Origin: a virus
Reading direction: 5' to 3' (one strand)
Length of the DNA stretch: 57,523 nucleotides
IMG/VR virus record: IMGVR_UViG_3300032268_001051
Coordinates: 1-57,523 of that record
The translations under genes were made by a program, and so were the position numbers. The notes below the pieces were generated by a model, which was not told where the DNA came from, did not search any database, and saw nothing but the letters and a program-made list of their open reading frames with translations. The stretch's first letter is position 1; every line of letters starts with the position of its first letter. Shown piece by piece: positions 16,390-26,400 of this stretch.

Positions 16390-19300
16390 TTATATATAGT
16401 TTAATGGTGGGGTTAAAGTAATATCAGATGTGTTATTACTACTTTCAAGAACAATATTAACTTGAACACCTGGTATGGCATTAGTTAAAGTTGGAACTGA
16501 AAACTTAATTTTAGTTGTTCCAATTAATTGGATTGACCTTACGTCTACTGGTTGGTTATCAACAGTTATACTTGTCACAAATTCTAAGTTTGTTCCGTTT
16601 ACCGTAATGATTGTTCCCGCAGCTGCCGAGGTTGGTGAATAAGACGAAACTGTTGTTGGCGGACAAGTTGGTGTCGGAGCTGGTGTATTTCCTTGACTTT
16701 GAGTTGTTTGTGGTGTTTGTCGTTGTTCAACAACAATTCCACCGTTCAATCCATTTCGAGCAGCATTTAATGCCGCAGCATTAAACAATGGAGTAAACTC
16801 TTTCACATATCTCTGTTTATCCTTTTCATAGTCTTCAGTTTTCATAGTGTCAACAGGAAAAGATGTTACATAATATTTCAATAATCCTCCTTGGTCTTGT
16901 ATTTCGTTAATTCTCGGACCAATGATATTTTTCATGTAGGTTAAATAAGCATTTAAATCTTTGAATCTAGCAGCAGGTAACTGTTTGATACCTCCTAAAG
17001 TTTTGGTATTAACACAGAAAAAACTGTTTTGGACAAAGTTTTCTGTTTGTGAATAATTGTCTTTATCCAAAGTGATGACGCCAAAGTTGTTTTCCCAACT
17101 TGAAAATTGCCCAGCGTCTGAAAGACTTTTAGCATATCCCCTAACGTAAGTTATGATATATATTGCGGTTTGTAATGCAACATTATTTGGTGCTGAGGCC
17201 TTAATCGCATTTGCAAATTCTAATTGACTTAATTTTGTTTCAGTAGCACCAGTTGTAACCCATGAAATATAAGATGAATTTAAGTTAGCACTACATGAGT
17301 TTTGAGCCGCCAAGGTATTCTCGTCAGCATCTTGAACAACATTATTAGCAATTGATTGTGTTGTGGTTCCTTGTGTAGTTGGTTGGTCTGTTTTGTTTAC
17401 TACTAACGCTTCAATTTGGGTTAATAGATTTTGATTGATTGCTTGAATAAAATTGTCAATAGGAGGTAAATCATAAACACCTTGTCTAACACCTTCAAAT
17501 TCTGTAACGAAGTTACCAGCACTTATCGAGTGTGATACACTTGTAATCATGTAAGGACCATTAAACATTGGAACGTGTCTCAAATTAAAATACATAGTTG
17601 GTTGAATTAAAGCATTGCCTAACGCAGTAACACTACAAGTATAACTTCTACCTTTATAGTAATTGTATAAACTTGCGTTCTGATTACCTACAGTTCTTGT
17701 GTTTGTTTGATTAGCCATTTCAAGAACTGACTGAATCGATTCAGAGGTTGCCTTTCCGTTGTCTTGTCCAACACTGAATGATGAGAATATGTTTTGGTTT
17801 CTAATACCTATATCAACATTGAATCCAACACATTTATTAGAAATTGCATAATCTTTTTTCCCTGATTGGTTTTCAAGTAATGGAACTTCACTACTTCTTC
17901 TAAACTCAAATGAGTCATCACCATATCCCGAAACAATGTTTGGTAAATTCAAATGACCCGATGGTTTACCAACATAGAAACAAACCATTTTTGGTCCTGA
18001 CTTTCTATAGTCAACATTTCTAAATGTCCCCCAAAGATTATCAGCAAATTCTAAAGACCCTTCAGGATTTGGAACTGTTACCCCATCAACATCCTGAACG
18101 TTATAGAAATTTACATAGGCCGGTAAAGGCATCACCGTGAAATTATTCTTCATTAACATTCCACTTATTAATGTATAGACAGACATACCCTCATTAAGAT
18201 AATTCTTATTCAACATGTTTTTAATGTCAAAAATGTCTAAGATGATTGTATCTCCGATGTTTCTTGAAGCTCTATCAAGGAATAATATATCTTCAAAAAG
18301 TGTTTTTGTTTTGTAATCTGAACCAGCAACCCACTTGTCATTCAATGTTTTGAATACTTCATAGGTCTCAACTTTACCTTGCATACTCTGAACTTGGGAG
18401 TTGATTTGTGCTTCTGTTGGTTGATTCACATTCGGTAGTGCGGCTTTGAATCCTGCAATCAATTGGTTCAATAATAAATTTTGATACGTATCAAGACCAT
18501 TTAAGTAGGTGTTTAACTGACCTTTGAATGTAGATGCGTTTAGACTCGGGTTCAAAAGTTTCTGTGTCGCATACATCTTTATTAGTTTTGAACACAGAGC
18601 AATGTTTTCAACCGTAAATCCAATGTTATTATCAACAAAGAAATCTGTAATATAAGAACCACTATCTTTATACCTCAATCGGTCTATGGTTGAAAATCCA
18701 ACTTCTTTCTCTAACGCTTTCCACTCATTTGGATATCTTTGTCTTGACTGAGCTAATGTAACAGTTCCACCTAATGTTGGAACACTATTCAAGGTGTATG
18801 GTGTGAAATTTATTGGACTTATTACTCTTTGAACAGTATTCTGATAACTTACATAAGAATCAAATATTCTTCTGCTGTAGTTTGACGGATTACCGTTCCT
18901 AAGGATTACATCATACTGCATGAACCCTTTAATTTGGGAATTAAAGTTGTCAAATTGTTTTGTTATAGTATCTTGGAAAAGTGTCTCCACTCTATTACTT
19001 GGAGCTGTTGGAAATACTGTCATCGTGCTCCTCATAAAGCTTTGGAAATTTCTAAAGTTTGAATCCATCTGAATAACAGTAGCATCTATCGTAGATTGAT
19101 TTACTCTATATGATACGTTTGTAATAGGTTTACAATAATTCAAAAACTCTTGTTCCATTAAGTTAAGTGTCTTAGCATCGAACACCCCAAAAATCTCTTC
19201 AATTTTACTATAACCTTCAACAGGGTTTAAAAACATTGGAGACACAGATGAACCTGATGGAATAAAAGTCATGTATTCGTCATATGATGGTTTTGTTATT

Positions 19301-22300
19301 TCATCTGAATTGAAGTATCCGTAGTTAGGTGCAGACCATAAACTTCTTACCGACCCATTATACATCGATGGGTTGAATGTTAAATTAACCACGGTATTAG
19401 CTTGAGTGTCTTTATTTAAACATTCAAATTTACTTTGGTTTATGTTTACCCCAAACGATGGAATAACATAATAATCATTATCCAATTGTGATGTGGCTGC
19501 TGGTATACAGACATTCGGAGTTGTGAAAGAATCATTAATATTTTTTGGTATCAAGATTGACCACGTAGCCAAAGAAAGACTCACTCCATTTTGAGATGTG
19601 TTAAAATTTGAATTTGGAAACTGATATAACAACATACCATCGTTGATAGATGATTGTATTTCTGATGATGTGTAATTTTTATAAAGATTTATACCATTAT
19701 AAAAATAGTTGAAATCATTTACCAATTTTGGATAAAAACCTGGTTGAATTTTAATTTGTTGGGTATTTTGTGTTTGTAGTTGGATTGAAATTGTGTTTGT
19801 TGTATCCTTTAACTTAACATCATATTGTTTACCTACGTTGTTTGTTACTGGGTCGTAGTTATTGATGTAGTCAAAGTTTTTCCACACACTATCCAAGATA
19901 TCCACCCTATCATCAACATATTTCTTATATCTGTGCCAAACAGAACCTAACTTAAGAACCCAAGCATAAGGCATTTTGTGTATTGCACCGAATTTGTTAA
20001 ATACTGAAGCAATATAATCTAATTCCGTTTGTTGACCATTGGTCTTATATTTTTCCTTCAAAGTCCCTAACGGAAGCGAGTTCAAAAATAAATAAGCCGC
20101 TGTCACATATGGATAAGTGCTACCTGTTCTATCACTTTCAACACCTTCTTGAATCGCGTTTATGAAATATGGTGTATTAATTATTGATGTTGATTTTTTA
20201 GCAGGCATCGCTCCTGATGGCGAACTATAACGACTGAATCCCTCAGTTGGTATGAACTGATTAGGATTTCTTGTATCATAAAAATCTTTAAGATTTTGTT
20301 GAGTGGTCTCAATTGGTTGAACTAAGAAACTAGGTTGGCTGACATTTAGATATGAAAAGTTTGTGACAGGTCTGTTAGTTGTATAATCGTAAATGTTTTC
20401 AAAATTAGAAAGTTGGTTTCTATCAGGAAAAACTTTCAAACTTTTGTTTGTTCCATAAACTTGTTGTTGCTGACTCGACTGACTGTTCGCTAAATTTGTT
20501 GAAGACCAAACATAGTCCCTGAAAGGATATGTATCAATAATTAACGGGTCGTTCGGAGCCTCTTTAGCTAACTGTAATAATTCACCTCTATTCACATTAA
20601 CTTGTGGTTCTAAACCTAACTCGTCGGTTCCTAAAATTCTGAATGGTGTCTCAACTTCACTCTTAATATAAGGAGTGATAAAAAAATCTCTAATAAAATC
20701 TTGCCAAGACTTTCCTGTTCCAAAATTTGAATAATTACTAAGATAAGTTGTAAAGTTGGTTGAGGTGTAAGGCTCATTTTTCAGATTGAATGCTAAGAGT
20801 GGTGCACTTGTTCCTACCGAAACAACAATATTACTTGTATCTGCGGTTTTGTTTAAGTTAACAATTTGATTTTGTTGATTTGCAGTCCCTCTTATGTAAT
20901 TGGAATAATGTGATGTCACAAATTGTCTTTCCCATATTTCATATAAAAACTTGAGTATTTCCTTATTGGAAAACGGAACATTCGACTGAGGATATTCTAT
21001 TGCATTTATGCTAACCAAAGGAGTTGTTTGTTGACTTGCTATTGGTGTTTGAGATGTTGGCACCGAAAACTTTTGGTTAAGTCCTTTCATATACTCTTCC
21101 ACGAACTCAACTTCAGGCCATGTTTGAAACAAATATCCCTGTGTTATATCTACAACCGAAGGGTCTCCAATATACGTTAATTGAAATCTACCTTTTTTAT
21201 CGTCTGGTGATTCTTTGAAGAAGGAAGGCCAAGGGTATACCGGTTCTTCCGCGGTGGATAATCCCTGATTTAGGGTTGCGGCATTTCTGGCAATACTCAC
21301 ATTTTTTCTTACCTCAATATTTGGTGCTGAAGATACATTATTCTGAACCACTTGTTTTCTGATTGGGTCATTTTTAACATTCCAAGCATTACTGTGAACT
21401 TCGTCCATTAATCTTAAGAAACCTTCAGCATTAGCCATAATAACCGCAATGATATTTCTAGCTGTTGGATTAAATCCAATTCCTAACGATTGACTTTGAA
21501 TACGATTTTTTAAATCTTCTGTTATTGCCGCTTCAAACTCTTGAAGTTTTCTATTTGCCTCAGTAAGAATCTGACTCATAGTTTGGATGAATCTATTCTT
21601 ACCCTCAAAAACATATAAAGGTGGTGATGTTTTGCTTGATGACCCGTTCACCTTTTCTTCCCTCGGAGTTAACTTTAATTCAATTTCTTGTTTAACTTGT
21701 TGAGTCTGTCCCGAGCTTGGTGTTGCTACATTAAAAAATTGTATTGCAGTTTTGGGTAAATTAACATTAGCAATGTTTAATGTTTCAACGAGTTTTTCAT
21801 ACCCCAAGTTATTTAACTTAATCTCGGCAGGTTTATTTAAACCTAATGTTGGATTCTCGGTTAAAATTGAGATATACTTTGTGAATATACTTTTCAACTC
21901 AGTAATTGCCACTTCCTCTTGGGTTAGATTATTAAACAAGTTACTTTTGAAAAAATAAACTTTGGTGTTGTCATCTAAAACAATTGGCTTTGGGTCAAGA
22001 TACTTGTAAGACCAGCTACTATTTGTCCCAAATACCGCAGTCTGAAATTCAGTTGCTGCCTTAACATAATTTCTCACATTTGTTAATGGTTCTACATTTA
22101 CCTTCGGATATGAGTTTACAATCTCCTGTTGGAATGTATCGAATTTGTTTATTAACTGCATCAGAGTTAACTCAGGAAAATCCGGTTGTATCAATCCTTT
22201 TGACTTATATTCACTGTAAACTTCAACTATTTTTTGGTATCCTTTCTCAGATACAAAACTAGCAGAAGTGCTTACCGACGCTTTAGATGGGTCAGTATTA

Positions 22301-23169
22301 GTTGTGTTTGACACAACATTACTTTGTTGTTGTTGTAAATTCTGATTTGTTGTTGTGTTGTTGGCAGAAACATTTGTATTATTAATATCATATCTCTTAC
22401 TATACATGTGTGGTGTTGCTAATAAATGAGATATCGAAATTTCGTTCAACACGTTAAACTTAAACCCTTTGAAGTCCAAACTTACAGTATAGTTTCCACT
22501 GGCGCTATTAAATCTTGCATTAAATTTTTCTAAATTCAATTGATATCTAATCGCTTGTCCGTAATAACCTTTTAATGTAAGATAGAATTGTGGGTAAGGT
22601 AAATTGAAGAACGCAGCATAAGGTGAATTATTCCCTAACTGAAATAACGCCTTCCCCTGAACATCCTCTAGTTCAACAGAAACTGAAGGAATAAAGGAAG
22701 ATGAAACTTTTACGTTGATACTTGTAATACCTAAAAGACCGTTGTCGACTATATCTTGTTCATCAACAACTGTGGCAACAGTAAATCCTTTTGAACCTGC
22801 TTGACCTACATTAGTTTTACTTAAGGGTTGGTTACTTGCTTGACCTATTAATGCTCCCGCACCTGTTAACTCATCGTAATAACCAGTCCCAAAATAATTA
22901 TTTTTTCCTGGTCTGAGGAAATTAATTTTGGCAATTGATACAGTTTGTCTTACACTATCTTCAGGACTAACTCCAACAAGTAACTTTGTTCTTGGCAAAA
23001 CATCAGCCTCAAGATTTGCATACATGATAAGATTCTCATGGTCAACTAATCTTTCATAAATTTTACCGTCACTGTTAATTGTGCGGTTTGGGTCAACAAG
23101 TATGATGTTATTGTAATCAAATTCAACATATATGTTACCGTTGTTGTCCGCTTGAATGTTACCTGCCAT
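16390..23169 (-). CDS. Giant baseplate/tail structural protein with C-terminal IPT/TIG-like domain
   Basis: The 2259-residue product begins MAGNIQADNNGNIYVEFDYN. This ATG overlaps the stop of the gp53-like gene by 11 nt and fits coupled translation better than an upstream in-frame ATG at 23196, which would add an odd hydrophobic peptide. The N-terminal 300 residues are beta-rich and recall hub-type ring domains (SVELEDVQGKALFQLGN; LTLKGYYGQAIRYQLNLEKF). The middle is Asn/Gln/Tyr-rich with no recognised motif. Residues about 2176-2259 form an IPT/TIG Ig-like domain (SPTSAAAGTIITVNGTNLEF). It lies in a baseplate operon with gp53 and the 1659-residue protein. The exact role is unknown. Confidence 0.75.
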   Translation of the reverse strand: MAGNIQADNNGNIYVEFDYNNIILVDPNRTINSDGKIYERLVDHENLIMYANLEADVLPRTKLLVGVSPEDSVRQTVSIAKINFLRPGKNNYFGTGYYDELTGAGALIGQASNQPLSKTNVGQAGSKGFTVATVVDEQDIVDNGLLGITSINVKVSSSFIPSVSVELEDVQGKALFQLGNNSPYAAFFNLPYPQFYLTLKGYYGQAIRYQLNLEKFNARFNSASGNYTVSLDFKGFKFNVLNEISISHLLATPHMYSKRYDINNTNVSANNTTTNQNLQQQQSNVVSNTTNTDPSKASVSTSASFVSEKGYQKIVEVYSEYKSKGLIQPDFPELTLMQLINKFDTFQQEIVNSYPKVNVEPLTNVRNYVKAATEFQTAVFGTNSSWSYKYLDPKPIVLDDNTKVYFFKSNLFNNLTQEEVAITELKSIFTKYISILTENPTLGLNKPAEIKLNNLGYEKLVETLNIANVNLPKTAIQFFNVATPSSGQTQQVKQEIELKLTPREEKVNGSSSKTSPPLYVFEGKNRFIQTMSQILTEANRKLQEFEAAITEDLKNRIQSQSLGIGFNPTARNIIAVIMANAEGFLRLMDEVHSNAWNVKNDPIRKQVVQNNVSSAPNIEVRKNVSIARNAATLNQGLSTAEEPVYPWPSFFKESPDDKKGRFQLTYIGDPSVVDITQGYLFQTWPEVEFVEEYMKGLNQKFSVPTSQTPIASQQTTPLVSINAIEYPQSNVPFSNKEILKFLYEIWERQFVTSHYSNYIRGTANQQNQIVNLNKTADTSNIVVSVGTSAPLLAFNLKNEPYTSTNFTTYLSNYSNFGTGKSWQDFIRDFFITPYIKSEVETPFRILGTDELGLEPQVNVNRGELLQLAKEAPNDPLIIDTYPFRDYVWSSTNLANSQSSQQQQVYGTNKSLKVFPDRNQLSNFENIYDYTTNRPVTNFSYLNVSQPSFLVQPIETTQQNLKDFYDTRNPNQFIPTEGFSRYSSPSGAMPAKKSTSIINTPYFINAIQEGVESDRTGSTYPYVTAAYLFLNSLPLGTLKEKYKTNGQQTELDYIASVFNKFGAIHKMPYAWVLKLGSVWHRYKKYVDDRVDILDSVWKNFDYINNYDPVTNNVGKQYDVKLKDTTNTISIQLQTQNTQQIKIQPGFYPKLVNDFNYFYNGINLYKNYTSSEIQSSINDGMLLYQFPNSNFNTSQNGVSLSLATWSILIPKNINDSFTTPNVCIPAATSQLDNDYYVIPSFGVNINQSKFECLNKDTQANTVVNLTFNPSMYNGSVRSLWSAPNYGYFNSDEITKPSYDEYMTFIPSGSSVSPMFLNPVEGYSKIEEIFGVFDAKTLNLMEQEFLNYCKPITNVSYRVNQSTIDATVIQMDSNFRNFQSFMRSTMTVFPTAPSNRVETLFQDTITKQFDNFNSQIKGFMQYDVILRNGNPSNYSRRIFDSYVSYQNTVQRVISPINFTPYTLNSVPTLGGTVTLAQSRQRYPNEWKALEKEVGFSTIDRLRYKDSGSYITDFFVDNNIGFTVENIALCSKLIKMYATQKLLNPSLNASTFKGQLNTYLNGLDTYQNLLLNQLIAGFKAALPNVNQPTEAQINSQVQSMQGKVETYEVFKTLNDKWVAGSDYKTKTLFEDILFLDRASRNIGDTIILDIFDIKNMLNKNYLNEGMSVYTLISGMLMKNNFTVMPLPAYVNFYNVQDVDGVTVPNPEGSLEFADNLWGTFRNVDYRKSGPKMVCFYVGKPSGHLNLPNIVSGYGDDSFEFRRSSEVPLLENQSGKKDYAISNKCVGFNVDIGIRNQNIFSSFSVGQDNGKATSESIQSVLEMANQTNTRTVGNQNASLYNYYKGRSYTCSVTALGNALIQPTMYFNLRHVPMFNGPYMITSVSHSISAGNFVTEFEGVRQGVYDLPPIDNFIQAINQNLLTQIEALVVNKTDQPTTQGTTTQSIANNVVQDADENTLAAQNSCSANLNSSYISWVTTGATETKLSQLEFANAIKASAPNNVALQTAIYIITYVRGYAKSLSDAGQFSSWENNFGVITLDKDNYSQTENFVQNSFFCVNTKTLGGIKQLPAARFKDLNAYLTYMKNIIGPRINEIQDQGGLLKYYVTSFPVDTMKTEDYEKDKQRYVKEFTPLFNAAALNAARNGLNGGIVVEQRQTPQTTQSQGNTPAPTPTCPPTTVSSYSPTSAAAGTIITVNGTNLEFVTSITVDNQPVDVRSIQLIGTTKIKFSVPTLTNAIPGVQVNIVLESSNNTSDITLTPPLNYI

Positions 23170-23482
23170 AATAATAAAAATAATTTTCCAAAGCACCTTT
23201 GTAATCCTGTAATGAAGGAATCAAAGGAAATGGAATTACGAGTATAGCACCATCGTAGATATTATTTTCTAAACCCCCAAATTGTGGGTTGGCTTGTAAT
23301 ATTAACCAACTGAAATATGGAGAGCTGTAGAACTGTTGGGACACTTTATCCAATCTACTTTGCGCAATCTTATAAATGTATGTTTTATCGGTGGTCTTCT
23401 GTGGAATATTCACATAAGGCACAACGGTTTGTTCACCATTTATAAGAAACTCACTGTATCTATTATAGTAAGGAAATCCCAT
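23159..23482 (-). CDS. Baseplate wedge subunit, gp53-like with LysM-type fold
   Basis: The 107-residue protein has the pattern of short gp53/LysM-like wedge proteins. An N-terminal PYYNRYSEFLINGEQTVVPY beta segment is followed by YIYKIAQSRLDKVSQQFYSS, SWLILQANPQ and DGAILVIPFPLIP, the LysM-like helix-strand arrangement. T4 gp53 (196 residues) completes the wedge and joins wedges around the hub. It is shorter than T4 gp53 and lacks its distal part. Its ATG overlaps the upstream stop (TAATG) and its own end overlaps the next start, so three baseplate genes are translationally chained. Confidence 0.8.
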   Translation of the reverse strand: MGFPYYNRYSEFLINGEQTVVPYVNIPQKTTDKTYIYKIAQSRLDKVSQQFYSSPYFSWLILQANPQFGGLENNIYDGAILVIPFPLIPSLQDYKGALENYFYYYGR

Positions 23483-26400
23483 TAGTTAAGTTTTATTTTT
23501 GAAATAAAGATTGAGCCTTGAGGGTCATTCCATGTTGTTTTATTTGTTGATTGGTTTGTTGTAGCCCCAAGAGCCTTAATTAAATTTTTCTCATTATCCG
23601 AAGGATTAGTGTTCAATTCATAATTAAACAATCTAGTCTTACTTGGGAACGGTGTATATTTGATAAAGTTTTTAAGTTTATTTGTTTCCATTTCATTCAA
23701 GAATGCCTGTGTTAAAGCATTTTCTTGGTCGAATAATGGTTTGGCTTGTGACAACCAATACGCATCAAATTCTTGTGATATGTTTGTGTTACTACCCGCA
23801 GTCCCAAGTAATTTATCGTTATTAATAATATTACCAATTAACGCATTTTTAAATGTTTGATAGTTTTCACTTTTCAAATCATTTGATAATAACATATACT
23901 CACGTTTCAATGGAAGACTAACAAATTTAGGGTCCTTAGAGTATTGATTAAAAATCACACTTTCTAATGCCTTAGCCGTTGTGTTTTCTTTCGTTTCTCC
24001 ATACACTAAATAACCATTATAAGAATTACCTTGATAATTAAACTGTGATGATGTTGTTGTTAAAACGTAAAACTCATTCAAATTAGTTTTTATTTTCGTT
24101 ATGTCGTCAACCATCTCTATCAAAGTAGTTGCTGGTCCTCCAGCAGCAACTTGGGTTGTTCCACTTGTTTTGTATAGTCTTAAGTTTCCATTCTTTTGTT
24201 GTAAACCGTCCAACTGAGTTCCACTTCCTGTATTATATGGCGCAGTATTCGCTCTACTTATGAATTGTAGATATGTTTGCTCCGCATTAACCATATCCTG
24301 ATTAATCTTTGTTAATCCGTTTTGGAAAGTCCCTTTTTTATTTTTTACATATTGAACGAAATTTTTTCTCAATTCTCTAATTGCCTTTTCATTAAATTGT
24401 TTTTGTGGTCTTGTAATGAAGAACATAAATGGGTCTTGAGTAGATTCAGTCGTTGACTCAATATTTCCAATGAAATCATTGGTAACTTTATCAATTATTT
24501 GTTGAATTGAATCCGGCTTACCAAATAAATAAACCTCCTCGCTTGGTGTAACCAAGAAATTTCCTTTAGTATAAATTCTTGCAGTGCTCCAATTCTGAAG
24601 TATTGCATTGTTATATTGGTTGAGAGCGTCTTTACTCTTGTTAACAACAGTTTGGAAATATGTTTGAGTTGTCGAAACTAAATTATCCATAAACTGTTGG
24701 TATGATACCGTTCCTGTCTCTCCACTAGCAGTTATAACCGTTGTTATTTTATCTCCAATAGTATTTTCATTCGATTGTCCGTTAAGGTTTGGCGCTTGAT
24801 TTACTGTTGGAACAGCAGCCTGGTTAACTAATTGTAAGAACTCTTTATCAAGAACTTTAAGACTATCATCGGTAACATCCGCTCTATCATCCCACATCTC
24901 TGTGTTTGCATAATAATTGAACGTCAGAGCGTTTTGTAACTTATCTATAGATTCCTTAAGTCCACTACCTCCAACGAACTTAAATGACATTGTAACGTTG
25001 GCAATCATTGGTTGGATTCCAATACCTTCGGGATTAATATCTAAACTTTCATAACTAATTTGAAGTCCATCAGGTATGATTTTAGTGTTATAGAAATCCC
25101 CAATTCTTAAAACTAAAACTGGTGGTGCTCCAAAAGCCGTATTAACAGCATCATTGAATTGAAGTTCTTGTTTCCCGTCAATTTCTTTAACCGTTGGTAT
25201 TGTATCACCAGGTCTCATGCATTGTTGTAAGAATGTCAATCTTGAGTTCAATCCTTCAGGTGTTGTAGAATGAAATGCGGGTTGAAAGAATTTTAACTTC
25301 TCTCTAAGTGAATCATACACCATAGGTGTTTCTTCTTTAATCGTTTCAAAGTAATCACACTCAGACAATAAAGTCCTTAAGACTCTCTTGGTGATATTAT
25401 CAGGTTTTCTTATTTTTGTTTCAATGTTTTGCGCATTGATTGGTCTCAATGGTTCATTACCAGGTCCTCCTGAAGGTTGTGTTGGTTGTGCGGGTTGTTG
25501 GTTTGGAACTCCTGTTGTTGCCACAATCGAAGAAATACTAACTCTTCTACATCCCATAGCATCTAATGAGTAGATTTGAGAATTGTTGTTTGCAGTCTCA
25601 CTGTCGTTCGAATCACTACAACTGAATGATGTTTCAACGAACTTACCCTCCTTTGTATCCCATCTTTTTGCATTTGCATTTTCACCTTTTGGAACTTGTC
25701 TGAATTTAATTCTACCGATATTGATTAATTTTTTTAAGGCGGGGTCTGATTCGAAAAATTTAATAACCGAATCTATTCTTCTTTCCGATAACGTAAGATT
25801 ATAAGGTGATTTACCTGCAGCAGATGCGCTTCCCTCCAATGTAATAGTAACTATTTTATTTGGATTATTTTCCAACGTGCTTGCTAGTTGAACGAAGAAA
25901 TTATCTTTAACCTCGTCATAGTTTTTTGCAACTACGTTACCAAAAAATTGTTGAAGGTCTGGCTTACTATATTCTGTGCTACCACTTTGTGCTGTGTAAA
26001 TTGAATAGTATGATGGGTAAGTTGAAATGTTTCCTTGAACAGGGTCGTTGTTAGGGAAATACAATGAGAAGTTCTGAAACTGTTTTAAATCATCACTAGG
26101 TGTGTTTTGACTTGGTTCTGCAACCAAAGTAGCTTGATTACCTGAATTATCCTTACCTGTTGCCACAGTGTCTCTAATGAACCCTAATTGCTCTTTACTC
26201 AAATCACCTGAATTGATAATTTGTTGAAGTTCGTTTAATTCACCAGGAGCAACCGTATAGTATTTCTTAGCCAATTCATAAAGGTCATATTTTCTACAAC
26301 CAGCAAAGAATGATTCGAGAATACTATTAACTCTATTCTTATTTGTTTCATTACTAAGGACCTTGTTAACTATAATATTTAAAACTGAAGGATGGTCAAC

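Noticed and set aside
23170-23196. Upstream ATG at 23196 for the 2259-residue gene
   Set aside because: It would add MLWKIIFII, a hydrophobic peptide derived from the gp53-like coding region; the ATG at 23169 overlaps the gp53 stop and gives a normal N-terminus.
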